Source: Paludibaculum fermentans_A
GTDB taxonomy: Bacteria > Acidobacteriota > Terriglobia > Bryobacterales > Bryobacteraceae
Assembly (NCBI RefSeq): GCF_051172195.1
Contig: NZ_JBPJAQ010000001.1
Location: 3,596,001 to 3,660,000, forward strand
Length of the DNA stretch: 64,000 nucleotides
Direction: 5' to 3'
Position numbers and translations under genes: made by a program. The notes beneath the pieces were generated by a model, which saw nothing but the letters and a program-made list of their open reading frames with translations, was not told the DNA's origin and made no database searches. Below are positions 9,028 to 17,217 of this stretch, one piece after another. Within the stretch, counting starts at the first letter, position 1; every line of letters starts with the position of its first letter.

Positions 9028-9495
9028 CTACTTCGGTGGGAGCAGGCGCTGCCGGGCGGCCTTCAGGTGCGCTCCGTACGGGATGATGCCGTCACCGGTG
9101 TCGAACTGCTCCGGTTTGCGCCGCAGCGCCGTCTCGAAGGCTGCGGCAACCGTGGCCGGCTCCAGCTTGAACTTCGAGGACGATGCCGCCAGATGATCGG
9201 CCGCCCACATCGGGCAAAAGTAATCAGGATGACGAATCGAGAGCTCCGTGAGGGGGTTCAGGTTTGGAGTGGACCCTGGCTCGTCCTGATAGCTGCAGCC
9301 GTAGCCCCCCAGTTGATCGAGAAGGACGGCCGCCGGCTGCTGGAACAGGTGCCGCGCGGCGGGCCGCAGACTCCAGGCTAGCGCGGCGAGGGTGCACACG
9401 ACGGCTGTGATCCGCAGGGTGCGGGAGTGTAGTCTGGCGAACAGCAGTCCTCCGGCGCCAAGCAAGGCAGCGACAAGTAGGATGACGGTCACCAT
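9028..9495 (-). CDS. Small membrane protein of unknown function
   Basis: 155 residues with two hydrophobic segments at the N-terminus (about 2-20 and 27-43), followed by a polar C-terminal domain of about 110 residues that holds two cysteines (GCSYQD and YFCPMW). The soluble part includes short helices such as TVAAAFETALRRKPEQF. I do not recognise a family. It is on the same strand as the sulfatase, 58 bases upstream of it, so the two may share a transcript. No strong ribosome site is visible before the ATG. Confidence 0.6.
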   Translation of the reverse strand: MVTVILLVAALLGAGGLLFARLHSRTLRITAVVCTLAALAWSLRPAARHLFQQPAAVLLDQLGGYGCSYQDEPGSTPNLNPLTELSIRHPDYFCPMWAADHLAASSSKFKLEPATVAAAFETALRRKPEQFDTGDGIIPYGAHLKAARQRLLPPK

Positions 9496-9554
9496 GGTCG
9501 AAGTATCGGAAGATCACGTCCAAAGCTTGACGGCTGCGGCCGGCCGCGGCTCCG

Positions 9555-10508
9555 CTATTTTCCGCCGCAGTCGGGGAACATGATTTGCGCGGTCTGGTGC
9601 AGATAGCGGCGCCAGTTGGCCCATTCGTGGCCGCCGGAGCTGAGCACCCAGAAGTTGCGGATGCCGTTCTGGTTGAACAGCGCCATCACCTTCATGCCGT
9701 TCTTCAGGGCGATGTCGGTCTCCCCGGCGGCCATGTAGTAGGGTACGCGGAAGAGATCGTTGGTGCCCGGATCCTTCAGGACGGAGGAGAAGTTCTCCTC
9801 GAATTGCTTCAGCGTGGGTTCGCTGATGTGGCCCGAGCTATAGACATAAAGTTCGCTGAAGGTGTCTAGGTGGGGCATGCCTGTGTGCAGGACCACGAAG
9901 CCGCCCATGGAGAGTCCGGCGAGCGCGCGGCTGGCGCGATCGGGGCGTGTGCGGTAGCGGGTGTCGATGAGCGGAATGATGTCCTTGAGATACTCCTGCG
10001 TGCAGGCGTCGTCTTTGCCGGGGGCCGACGGCGTGGCGCTGGCACAGCCGCGCGTGCTGGGCATCACGATGATCATCGGCTTGGCCTTGCCCGCGGCGAT
10101 CAGGTTGTCGAGGATCAGGTGGGCGCTGCCGCCGCGTCCATCGGTGGCCGACCACTTGGAGTCGTCGTCACCGCCGCCGTGGTTCAGGTAGAGCACCGGG
10201 TAGCGCGCGTTGGTCTCCTTCTCATAGCCGGGCGGCAGGTAGACGTGCATCCGCTTTTCGGCGGCCGCGTAGTTCTTGTACGGCACCTGTTCCAGCTTCC
10301 CGTGCGGAACGTCTTTCATCGCATGGAACGATGTATCCTCCATGGCGGGCAGGGCTGAAAGGATGGGCAGGGGACAAACGCCTGCTTTGGGTGGAGCCAT
10401 GCGGGTGGGCGCTGGCGGTGTGGCCTGGGGCGCGGGCGGCGCCTGTGCGGACACGATGATCGAAGCGGCCGCCAGGGCGGGCGCCAGCCATCTGAGAACT
10501 CTGCGCAT
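9555..10508 (-). CDS. Secreted alpha/beta-hydrolase esterase (enterochelin/feruloyl esterase-like)
   Basis: 317-residue secreted esterase of the esterase D / Fes / XynZ-like group. A signal peptide (residues 1-22, MRRVLRWLAPALAAASIIVSAQA) is followed by a proline/alanine-rich linker and an alpha/beta-hydrolase domain. The oxyanion region reads YLNHGGGDDD (about 107-116), the nucleophile elbow is GLSMGG with Ser200, and the C-terminal GGHEW carries the likely catalytic histidine. Such enzymes release ferulate or acetate from plant polysaccharides, or cleave siderophore esters; the substrate here is not known. I chose the ATG at 10508 because GGAGG lies 8 bases upstream and the signal peptide starts there. 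A longer frame to 10589 has no such support. Confidence 0.85.
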   Translation of the reverse strand: MRRVLRWLAPALAAASIIVSAQAPPAPQATPPAPTRMAPPKAGVCPLPILSALPAMEDTSFHAMKDVPHGKLEQVPYKNYAAAEKRMHVYLPPGYEKETNARYPVLYLNHGGGDDDSKWSATDGRGGSAHLILDNLIAAGKAKPMIIVMPSTRGCASATPSAPGKDDACTQEYLKDIIPLIDTRYRTRPDRASRALAGLSMGGFVVLHTGMPHLDTFSELYVYSSGHISEPTLKQFEENFSSVLKDPGTNDLFRVPYYMAAGETDIALKNGMKVMALFNQNGIRNFWVLSSGGHEWANWRRYLHQTAQIMFPDCGGK

Positions 10509-10598
10509 ACAACTGCCTCCGTCGCTCCGCACGGGCCGGAGTGAATCGCCTCCTATTCTATTGATCTCCAGGCAGGATGGCGAAGGCACCCACTCCGC

Positions 10599-11129
10599 TC
10601 AATGCAGGATCAGGAACGAAGTGGCGCTGATCACGGTTCCGATCGACGCGCTCGCAATGCCTGAGTACCAGAACAGGTGTTTGCGTGTCAGGATGGCCAG
10701 CGACGAGAACACGATCGCCATCTCCAGGAAGATCTCTCCGACGTGAAGCCGCAACGCGCGCCGCCCGGAAAGGTCGCTCTCCTTGCCCAACTCCTCCGCC
10801 TTCTCCTTGATCTCCTCCCCCTCTCGCTCATACTTGGCCAGGTTCAAGTCGTACTTCGCCGAGGCCGCCTGCGCCCGCTCGCCCGGTGTCGCCTTCAGGA
10901 TGTCGCGCGCCACCTCAGACTGATACCGGCGCAGCGATTTCGCCTGGAAGAACGCCCACTGGTCGGATGCCTTCTGCTGCGCCAGCAGCTCTTCGGTCGT
11001 CGTCAGGTGGCCGTACACCGCGACTACGGCCAGCAGCGCGGCGATGATGGCCATGCCCGCTCCGGCCTTGCGGCTGAAATCATCGTGCGCGTGTTCGGCG
11101 TGTTCGCGGAGTTCTTCGTTGACAGACAT
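10599..11129 (-). CDS. DUF4337 family membrane protein
   Basis: 176 residues. The order is a short polar N-terminus (MSVNEELREHAEHAHDD), a transmembrane helix (about 24-42), a charged coiled-coil-like middle with many Glu/Lys, and two C-terminal transmembrane helices with a short linker between them. This layout and the HAEHA...DDFSRK N-terminus match DUF4337, a bacterial membrane family of unknown function. I start at the ATG at 11129. An upstream in-frame extension of 20 basic residues to 11189 lacks family resemblance. It lies 90 bases upstream of the esterase gene on the same strand, so co-transcription is possible. Confidence 0.7.
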   Translation of the reverse strand: MSVNEELREHAEHAHDDFSRKAGAGMAIIAALLAVVAVYGHLTTTEELLAQQKASDQWAFFQAKSLRRYQSEVARDILKATPGERAQAASAKYDLNLAKYEREGEEIKEKAEELGKESDLSGRRALRLHVGEIFLEMAIVFSSLAILTRKHLFWYSGIASASIGTVISATSFLILH

Positions 11130-11522
11130 ATCCCGTTGGATGCATCCGCGGGGCCGTCGTTGCGATGTTCCGGACCGCTCTTTCGCCATCTTGCGCCGTG
11201 CGCAGACGATGTCTATGAACTTGTCTGGGGCCGGTGCGGTTCCACCGGCGGATCCCGGGACGAGCGGCGGCCCAGCCGAAACGCATCGCAGCGGCTCGAT
11301 AGGTATCGCCGGGTCTGGCCCGGGGCGCCGGCGTGCGCCCCCGTTGACCGCCGATGGTCAAATGACCGCGGTCCGTCTCGCGCCGGGACGAGCGTTGCCT
11401 GCTCCTGCCTGGCGGCAGCCCCGATGGCGTTCGCCAGCAAGGCGGATCCGGCTTTGGCCCGGCATTTGCACGAGAGATAGAAGGCCGCTGGAATACCGGG
11501 TGGCCCAAGGAGCACGAAAATC
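11130..11522. other. 393-bp divergent promoter region
   Basis: No gene is supported. The stretch separates the minus-strand DUF4337 gene from the plus-strand DUF883-like gene, so it should hold both promoters. An inverted repeat TTGACC-GCCGAT-GGTCAA lies at 11344-11361. I find no clear -10 box at the right distance from it. Confidence 0.5.
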
Positions 11523-11939
11523 ATGATGGAATCGGCCTCGCCTCTCGGCGGGAAACTGCAGGACACGTTGGACCAGGTGGGCTCGCTGCGCCGCGCGGCA
11601 GGCCGGAAGTTCTCTGACGCCAGGCGGGAAACGGCCAACGCGATCAAGGACTCGGCGAACTCTGTCCGGGAAGCCGGCGAAGCCCTGGATGAACTGGCTG
11701 AACAGGCGGCCGCCCGGCTCGATCGCAGCGCCGCCTATGTGCGCAACTACGATCTGAACGGCCTGGTGCCCAACCTGAGGCAGGCCATTCGCCGTCATCC
11801 GGCCGGCTTCATTACAGGGGCCATCGCCGCCGGCATCCTCGTCGGGCTCGCGATGCGGGGCAAGGGCGGCCGTTGCCGCATCTGCGACAATCAACCGGCC
11901 ACTTCCGGACGGTTCAGCACGGAAGTTGGCGACGAGTAG
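11523..11939 (+). CDS. ElaB/YqjD/DUF883-like membrane-anchored protein
   Basis: 138-residue protein with an amphipathic helical region (about 10-85, repeated Asp/Arg/Ala-rich segments such as SVREAGEALDELAEQAAARLD) and a single C-terminal transmembrane helix (GFITGAIAAGILVGLAMRG, about 97-115). A cytosolic tail with a CRIC pair follows. E. coli proteins of this layout (ElaB, YqjD) anchor to the inner membrane and bind ribosomes in stationary phase. Whether that applies here is unknown. AAGGAG lies 10 bases before the first ATG; a second ATG follows immediately. The next gene downstream, 177 bases away on the same strand, encodes a YihY membrane protein. Confidence 0.65.
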   Translation: MMESASPLGGKLQDTLDQVGSLRRAAGRKFSDARRETANAIKDSANSVREAGEALDELAEQAAARLDRSAAYVRNYDLNGLVPNLRQAIRRHPAGFITGAIAAGILVGLAMRGKGGRCRICDNQPATSGRFSTEVGDE

Positions 11940-12116
11940 GCCGGCCCCGCGCCGCGGTCGTAACGCTGCGTGTACCATCCTGGCCACTGGATCCGCCGGA
12001 CGACTGACGACGGCAGTGCGCGGCGTGCTAATTTACCCACTGTCTGAAGTTCGCGCGGAATTGGTGCGGTCGCCAGCGGTAATTCGGAGCCGCGTCACGG
12101 TAACACCAGGCTTTCA

Positions 12117-13028
12117 ATGCCATCCATGAGATGCTTCCGGCAAATGTACGGCCTGCCCACCAAGGAGTTGGCCGCCCTCATCGGAGTGACACTGCGCTAC
12201 TGGCAGGAGGACCGTGCCCCTCGCATGGGCGCGGCGCTCGCTTACTACCTGGCCATCTCACTGGCGCCCACCATCGTCATCATGCTGGCGATTGCCAGTT
12301 GGGCTTTTGGAGCCCAGGCCGCGGAAGGACGCCTCATCTGGCAGACCCAGTATCTCGTGGGCCCGGAGGGCGCCAAGGTCATCCGCTCCATGATCGAAGG
12401 CGCGCATCAGCCGCTGCGGGGCTTGGCTACCTCTTTGCTCGGGCTGGTGGCCCTCTTCTTCGGCGCCACGGCCGTCGTGAGTGAATTGCGGGATTCCCTC
12501 AACACCATCTGGAAAGTGCCCGATGATTTGACCTTCGGCCCAAGCCGCACCCTTGTCGAATGGCTGAAAGAACGCCTGGTTTCGTTTGTCATGGTGTTGG
12601 GCGCCGGACTTTTCCTGCTCGCCTCTCTCATCCTGAACGTCTGGATCTCGTTCGCCGGCGAGTATCTCCGCGCCATTGCCGCCCCGCCCGCGGCCCTCAT
12701 CCGGACTGCCGACTGGGTCCTCACCTTCGTCGTCATCACCGCGTTGCTCGCCTTCATCTTCAAAGTTCTGCCCGACGTGGCGCTGGAATGGTCCGATGTC
12801 GCGGTGGGCGCCGTCCTGACCTCCCTGCTGTTCGCCGCCGGCCGCTTCCTATTGAGCGTTTATCTGACTGAGGCCGGCTTCAAGGACAGTTACGGAGCCG
12901 CCGGATCCCTGGTGGTGCTGCTGGTCTGGGTCTACTACTCCGCCCAGGTGCTTTATCTTGGGGCGGAATTCACCAGGGCGTATACCCGGCGCTATGGCTC
13001 GATGTCGGACATCGGGTCGTGCCTGTGA
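12117..13028 (+). CDS. YihY/BrkB family inner-membrane protein
   Basis: 303 residues with about six transmembrane helices. The family signature appears in the first helix region (APRMGAALAYYLAISLAPTIVIML) and in LFFGATAVVSELRDSLNTIWKV and AGSLVVLLVWVYYSAQVLYLGAEFTRAY. The family was once called ribonuclease BN by mistake; it is now viewed as a membrane protein of uncertain function, possibly a transporter. The first ATG at 12117 is used; ATGs at 12126 and 12144 are also possible, and the ribosome site is weak for all three. It is followed by the PadR remnant and ADOP permease on the same strand after a 110-base gap that holds two related palindromes. Confidence 0.85.
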   Translation: MPSMRCFRQMYGLPTKELAALIGVTLRYWQEDRAPRMGAALAYYLAISLAPTIVIMLAIASWAFGAQAAEGRLIWQTQYLVGPEGAKVIRSMIEGAHQPLRGLATSLLGLVALFFGATAVVSELRDSLNTIWKVPDDLTFGPSRTLVEWLKERLVSFVMVLGAGLFLLASLILNVWISFAGEYLRAIAAPPAALIRTADWVLTFVVITALLAFIFKVLPDVALEWSDVAVGAVLTSLLFAAGRFLLSVYLTEAGFKDSYGAAGSLVVLLVWVYYSAQVLYLGAEFTRAYTRRYGSMSDIGSCL

Positions 13029-13090
13029 GGGCGCGGCTCTTTAAGGGTGGATGACCGCGTCCGGACGCATGCGTAAAATCCGGAATTCTT

Positions 13091-13141
13091 CTGTGGTATC
13101 GCCACAGGAAATATGCCATACTCATGTGCGATCGCCACATG
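13091..13141. promoter_or_regulatory. Two related palindromes, candidate PadR operator
   Basis: CTGTGG-TATCG-CCACAG (13091-13107) and CATGTG-CGATCGC-CACATG (13123-13141) share 13 of 15 core positions and have centres 33 bp apart, about three helical turns. The second overlaps the start codon of the PadR remnant. PadR regulators bind dyads built on ATGT...ACAT, which the second site contains. An ATATGCCATACT stretch between them could serve as a -10 region. Confidence 0.55.
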
Positions 13142-13234
13142 AATCCCAAGCCACCTGACCGGCTGGACCTGCTGCAGGGCATCCTGGACGTGATGGCCCG
13201 CGTGTTGAATCCTGCTGGGGAGGACGCAAAGTGA
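13139..13234 (+). pseudogene. PadR-family regulator remnant (31 codons)
   Basis: An ATG at 13139 opens a 31-codon frame that begins MNPKPPDRLDLLQGILDV, the characteristic N-terminus of PadR regulators found before ADOP permeases. It then runs after only about 18 residues into MARVLNPAGEDAK and a TGA. A normal PadR has about 110 residues, so the winged helix is missing. The simplest reading is an internal deletion joining the first and last codons, with translation coupling to the permease kept: the TGA overlaps the permease GTG. It is too short to bind DNA as a winged helix, so it may now serve only as a leader peptide. Confidence 0.6.
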
Positions 13235-15894
13235 CGCTGACCCTTCGTGAACTCCTTGCACGCATCCAATCGTTCCTGCATTGGCGCAAACGGGAAATAG
13301 ACTTCGACGCTGAACTCGCTGAGCATCTGGAACTGGCCATCGAGGATAATCTGCGCCAGGGGTTGACGCCCGCTGAAGCGCGCCGCCTGGCGCTGGTGCG
13401 GTTAGGGGGTCTGGTCCAGACGCGCGAACTGCACCGCGAGAGCCGCGGACTGCCCTCATTGGAGTCACTGTTGCGCGACTTCCGCTACGCCTTGCGAACC
13501 CTGCGGCGCGATGCGGCACTGGCGACTTTTGCGATTCTGATCGTCGGACTCGGGGTGGGCGTCAGTTCCACCGTCTTCTCCGTATTCGATGCCCTGCTGC
13601 TGCGCCCTCTGCCGTTTGCTGAGGCGGAGCGTTTGGTTTGGATCGCCAACGGGCAGTCAGCCAATTTGTCGGCACAGACCGTCCAGGTGGTGAACCTGCA
13701 GGACCTGCAGGCGCAAAGCCAGGCGCTCTCCAGCGTCGCCGCTTACTCACCGTTCTACGGGGCGGGCGACCTGCGGTTGACGGGCGCGGGGGAGCCTGAG
13801 CGCCTGACAGGTGTACCGGTCACGGAAGGCTTCTTCCCGCTGCTGGGCGTGGAGCCCTGGATGGGCAGGACGTTCACGGCGCAGGAGTGCCGCTGGAACG
13901 TAGCGAAGACGGTGGTGCTGAGCTACGGCTTCTGGAAACGCCGGTTCGCCTCGGATGCACAGGTGATTGGCCGCGCCATCACGCTGGATGGAGCGCCCGC
14001 CACTGTGGTGGGGGTCCTGCCCGAGAGTTTTGATTTCGCCGCCACCTTCGCGCCCGGGACTCGCGCCGATCTGTTCGTGCCTTTTCCGCTCAGCCCGGAA
14101 ACGAACCGGCGCGGCAATACCCTGGCGCTGATTGGGCGGCTGAAGCCTGGTGTGGACCTCAGGGGGGCCCAGGCGGAGGCGACGCTGATTGGGGAACGGC
14201 TGACGGAAAGCCGCACGCCGGAATCGCGGCGGAATGGCTTCCAGCCACGCCTCACCACGCTACGGGAACATGTCAGCGGCCGGTTTCGCTATGCCCTGCT
14301 GGTGCTGGCCGGGGCCGTGGGCTTCCTCATGCTGCTGGTTTGCGCGAATCTTTCCAACCTGCTGCTGGCGCGAGCCTCGGCCCGGCAGAAGGAGATGGCG
14401 ATCCGGACGGCACTCGGCGCCAGTCGCGGCCGATTGGTTCGACAACTGCTCATCGAGAGTGTTGTGCTCTCCTGCTGTGGGGCGGCGTTGGGCCTGGCCC
14501 TGGCCTTTGGCGGCACCAGGCTGGTGGCGCAGGTGCAGGGCACCAGCATTCCGCTGCTGCAGGCCATCCGGGTGGATGCGGCGGCGCTGGCGTTCACCAT
14601 TGCGACGGCTGTCCTTACGGGCCTGTTGTTTGGGCTGGCGCCGGCGCTGCAAGTCTCCACACCCGATCCGCATGGCGCCTTGAAGGCGAGCGGGCGTGGC
14701 GCCTCCGAAGGCCGCGACCGAGCCTGGCTGCGCGCCTCCCTGGTGGTGTGCCAGGTGGCGCTGGCCTGTGTCCTGTTGACCGGCGCGGGTCTCCTGTTGC
14801 GTAGTCTCGTGCGTGTACTGGATGTGGAACTGGGCTTCGAAACCAACAATGTGATGGCCTTGCGGGTGGATCCTGGGCGCGCCTATTCCACCTATGCGCT
14901 GAAGCTGAACTACCTGGAAGGAGTACTGGCCAGTGTGCGCGCATTGCCCGGTGTGGAGCAGGTGGGGCTCACCGACGCCTTGCCGCTGGGTGACAACTAT
15001 GGATGGCGCACCTGGAGCGTGGGCGACGCGACCCGCGGCTACCGCAAGGGTGAACGCCCGCAGGCACTGATACGCGTCGTGGACGACGGCTACCTGCGGA
15101 CATTGAAGATCGCGCTGCGTACGGGCCGGATGTTCGAGACCGGCGACAACGCGTCTTCAGGGAAGGTGGTCCTCATCAACGAGCTGCTGGCCAACCAGCT
15201 GTGGCCCGGCCAGGATCCCATCGGGCGGCAGGTACTGGCCTCCGGCACGGACCCGTGGCGGGTGGTGGGCGTGGTAGGCGGAGTGCGCTATTTCGGGCTC
15301 GAAACCGGCTACGCGCCGGAGCTGTACCTGCCCATCCGTCAGTCGGGCGACTTCAGCTCGGTGGATCTGGTAGTCCGCGGCACACACCCTCTGGCGCAGC
15401 TGGCTCCGGAGATACGCCAGGCGCTGAAGGCCTTCGATCCCGGGATGCCGGCATCGGAATTCCGCACGATGCGGCAACTGGTGGATCATTCGGTCTTCTC
15501 GCGCCGGTTCATCGTCCTGGCGCTGGCGGGCTTTGCTCTCTTCGGGTTGGTGCTGGCCTCGCTGGGCATCTACGGCGTCATTGCTTACTCCGTCAGCCGG
15601 CGCCGGCAGGAGATCGGCATCCGGATGGCGCTGGGCGCTTCCGCCCGCGATTTGCAGCTGCGCATCCTGATGCAGACGGTGAAGCTGGCCGTGGTGGGAT
15701 TGATGTTGGGCGTGCCTGTTGCGTGGCTGGCCGCGCGCGCGATGAAAGCCCTGCTGTTCGGCGTGGCCTCGGCCGATCCCGCGACGTTCGCGGCGGTGTT
15801 GGTGCTGCTGACGGGCGTGGCGGCGCTGGCGGGCTATGTGCCGGCGCGCAGCGCGTCCAGGCTGAATCCCCTCAGTGCCTTGCGGGATGAGTAG
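13231..15894 (+). CDS. ADOP-type ABC transporter permease (MacB/FtsX-like)
   Basis: 887-residue inner-membrane protein of the acidobacterial duplicated orphan permease group. An N-terminal cytosolic helical prefix (about 1-70, FDAELAEHLELAIEDNLRQGLTPAEARRLA in part) precedes two units, each a MacB-type periplasmic domain and an FtsX membrane domain. The first helix is near 88-110; FtsX helices lie around 350-480 and again around 760-880, with the EMAIRTALGASRGRL and EIGIRMALGASARDL loops as duplicated coupling motifs. The partner ATPase is not encoded nearby, as is usual for this group. Function is thought to be mechanical export or envelope work, not proven. GGGGAGG lies 7 bases before the GTG start, which overlaps the PadR remnant stop. 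Confidence 0.9.
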   Translation: MTLTLRELLARIQSFLHWRKREIDFDAELAEHLELAIEDNLRQGLTPAEARRLALVRLGGLVQTRELHRESRGLPSLESLLRDFRYALRTLRRDAALATFAILIVGLGVGVSSTVFSVFDALLLRPLPFAEAERLVWIANGQSANLSAQTVQVVNLQDLQAQSQALSSVAAYSPFYGAGDLRLTGAGEPERLTGVPVTEGFFPLLGVEPWMGRTFTAQECRWNVAKTVVLSYGFWKRRFASDAQVIGRAITLDGAPATVVGVLPESFDFAATFAPGTRADLFVPFPLSPETNRRGNTLALIGRLKPGVDLRGAQAEATLIGERLTESRTPESRRNGFQPRLTTLREHVSGRFRYALLVLAGAVGFLMLLVCANLSNLLLARASARQKEMAIRTALGASRGRLVRQLLIESVVLSCCGAALGLALAFGGTRLVAQVQGTSIPLLQAIRVDAAALAFTIATAVLTGLLFGLAPALQVSTPDPHGALKASGRGASEGRDRAWLRASLVVCQVALACVLLTGAGLLLRSLVRVLDVELGFETNNVMALRVDPGRAYSTYALKLNYLEGVLASVRALPGVEQVGLTDALPLGDNYGWRTWSVGDATRGYRKGERPQALIRVVDDGYLRTLKIALRTGRMFETGDNASSGKVVLINELLANQLWPGQDPIGRQVLASGTDPWRVVGVVGGVRYFGLETGYAPELYLPIRQSGDFSSVDLVVRGTHPLAQLAPEIRQALKAFDPGMPASEFRTMRQLVDHSVFSRRFIVLALAGFALFGLVLASLGIYGVIAYSVSRRRQEIGIRMALGASARDLQLRILMQTVKLAVVGLMLGVPVAWLAARAMKALLFGVASADPATFAAVLVLLTGVAALAGYVPARSASRLNPLSALRDE

Positions 15895-15983
15895 TTCCGG
15901 CCGGAGTTGATCAGGATATACTCCCCTGTGCCGGGCGGCCCGCGAGCCCACCCGGCTATCCGGGGAGAAAGCAGGCACAACCT

Positions 15984-17195
15984 ATGTCGTCGTCCTTACG
16001 GACGAGCACGATCAGAGCCGCCGCCGGCGTGGCCTGCATCTCCATGGCATTGTTCGCGCAGACCGCCCCCTTGCGGCCGCTGCGGACTGCTCCGTCCGAG
16101 AAATTCACAGTGAATCCGGGCTTCCGCGACTGGGGGCCCGCCTCCCTCGCGGGGACGACGATCCTGGCTGGCAGTCCGACCGGCCGCGGCGGGCTTTTCG
16201 CCGTCGACATGGCCACGGGCAAGCTGAAATGGAGTCACCGGCCGGTGTTCAGCACTGGGACCGCGTCGGTTTCGACCCCTCCGGCAGTGGCCGGCGGCGT
16301 TGTCATCACACCCTATGCGGCGGCGTATCCCGGCGCTGTGGTGGCCGTTTCGCTGGAAACCGGCAAGGAATTGTGGCGCGGCCTGGACCCGGTGCAGGGC
16401 GCGGCGGTGGCCGTCAGCGGGGATCTGGCTTTCATCCTCGCCAAGAACGGGACCCTCTACGCGCTGGATGTGGCGACGGGCCGCGAACGCTGGAAGACGG
16501 TGCTCAGCGCCAGGCGGGCCGGCTGCGCTACCCGGCCGGTGGTGCGCGAGGGAACTATCTATCTCACAGCGGACGCCGACGAAACGCCGGGCGACAAAGC
16601 CAAACCTGCCGGATCCTATCTCTTTGCCCTCGATGCCAGGACCGGGCAGGAGCGGTGGCGCTATCGGGCCGTGGTGCCCGATGAATATTCGGCCGCGTGC
16701 CTGCGCCAGCCCGTGGTGACGTCCGACACCGTGTTCGCCGCCGGAGGCACGCGCCTCTACGCGGTGGATCGGGCCACCGGCACGGATCGCTGGAAGTCCA
16801 TCGAGGTGCGGCGGCCCGTCGAAGGCCGCGAGCACGGGGTGGAAGTGCACGGCCTGGTGGAAGCCGGTTCCTTATTGATAGGGATGACGCCCGGGTCCCT
16901 CATTGCCTTCGAGAAAGATTCGGGCCGCACGGCCTGGGATCTGCCCGGCCAGTTCTACCCATCGGCGCCTTCGATGGCGGTAGCCGGCAACGTCCTGTAC
17001 TTTCAGGGCAGCCCGCAGGGCAAACCCGCGGCGGTGTCGCGCGGCACGCTGTACGCGCTGGACCTGGACACACGCTCCCTGCTGTGGTCCTTCTCTCGTC
17101 CCACCGCTGAGGCCAATTGGCCCTTTGGCTTCGTCACGCCGGTCGACGGCGGACTGTGGGTGGATTCCTACCAGGCTCTGGTGAAACTGCAGTGA
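15984..17195 (+). CDS. Secreted PQQ-like beta-propeller repeat protein
   Basis: 403 residues. A signal-like N-terminus (IRAAAGVACISMALFAQTA) is followed by repeated blades of the PQQ/quinoprotein type: LFAVDMATGKLKWSH, VAVSLETGKELWRG, LYALDVATGRERWKT, LFALDARTGQERWRY, LYAVDRATGTDRWKS, LIAFEKDSGRTAWDL and LYALDLDTRSLLWSF. That gives about seven blades, enough for a closed propeller like BamB. The catalytic residues of quinoprotein dehydrogenases are not evident, so a scaffold or binding role is more likely than an enzyme. It is 89 bases downstream of the ADOP permease on the same strand, and convergent with the CHAT gene (22 bases between stops). Confidence 0.8.
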   Translation: MSSSLRTSTIRAAAGVACISMALFAQTAPLRPLRTAPSEKFTVNPGFRDWGPASLAGTTILAGSPTGRGGLFAVDMATGKLKWSHRPVFSTGTASVSTPPAVAGGVVITPYAAAYPGAVVAVSLETGKELWRGLDPVQGAAVAVSGDLAFILAKNGTLYALDVATGRERWKTVLSARRAGCATRPVVREGTIYLTADADETPGDKAKPAGSYLFALDARTGQERWRYRAVVPDEYSAACLRQPVVTSDTVFAAGGTRLYAVDRATGTDRWKSIEVRRPVEGREHGVEVHGLVEAGSLLIGMTPGSLIAFEKDSGRTAWDLPGQFYPSAPSMAVAGNVLYFQGSPQGKPAAVSRGTLYALDLDTRSLLWSFSRPTAEANWPFGFVTPVDGGLWVDSYQALVKLQ

Positions 17196-17217
17196 GCGTG
17201 AGGGTTCATGCTCCGTC

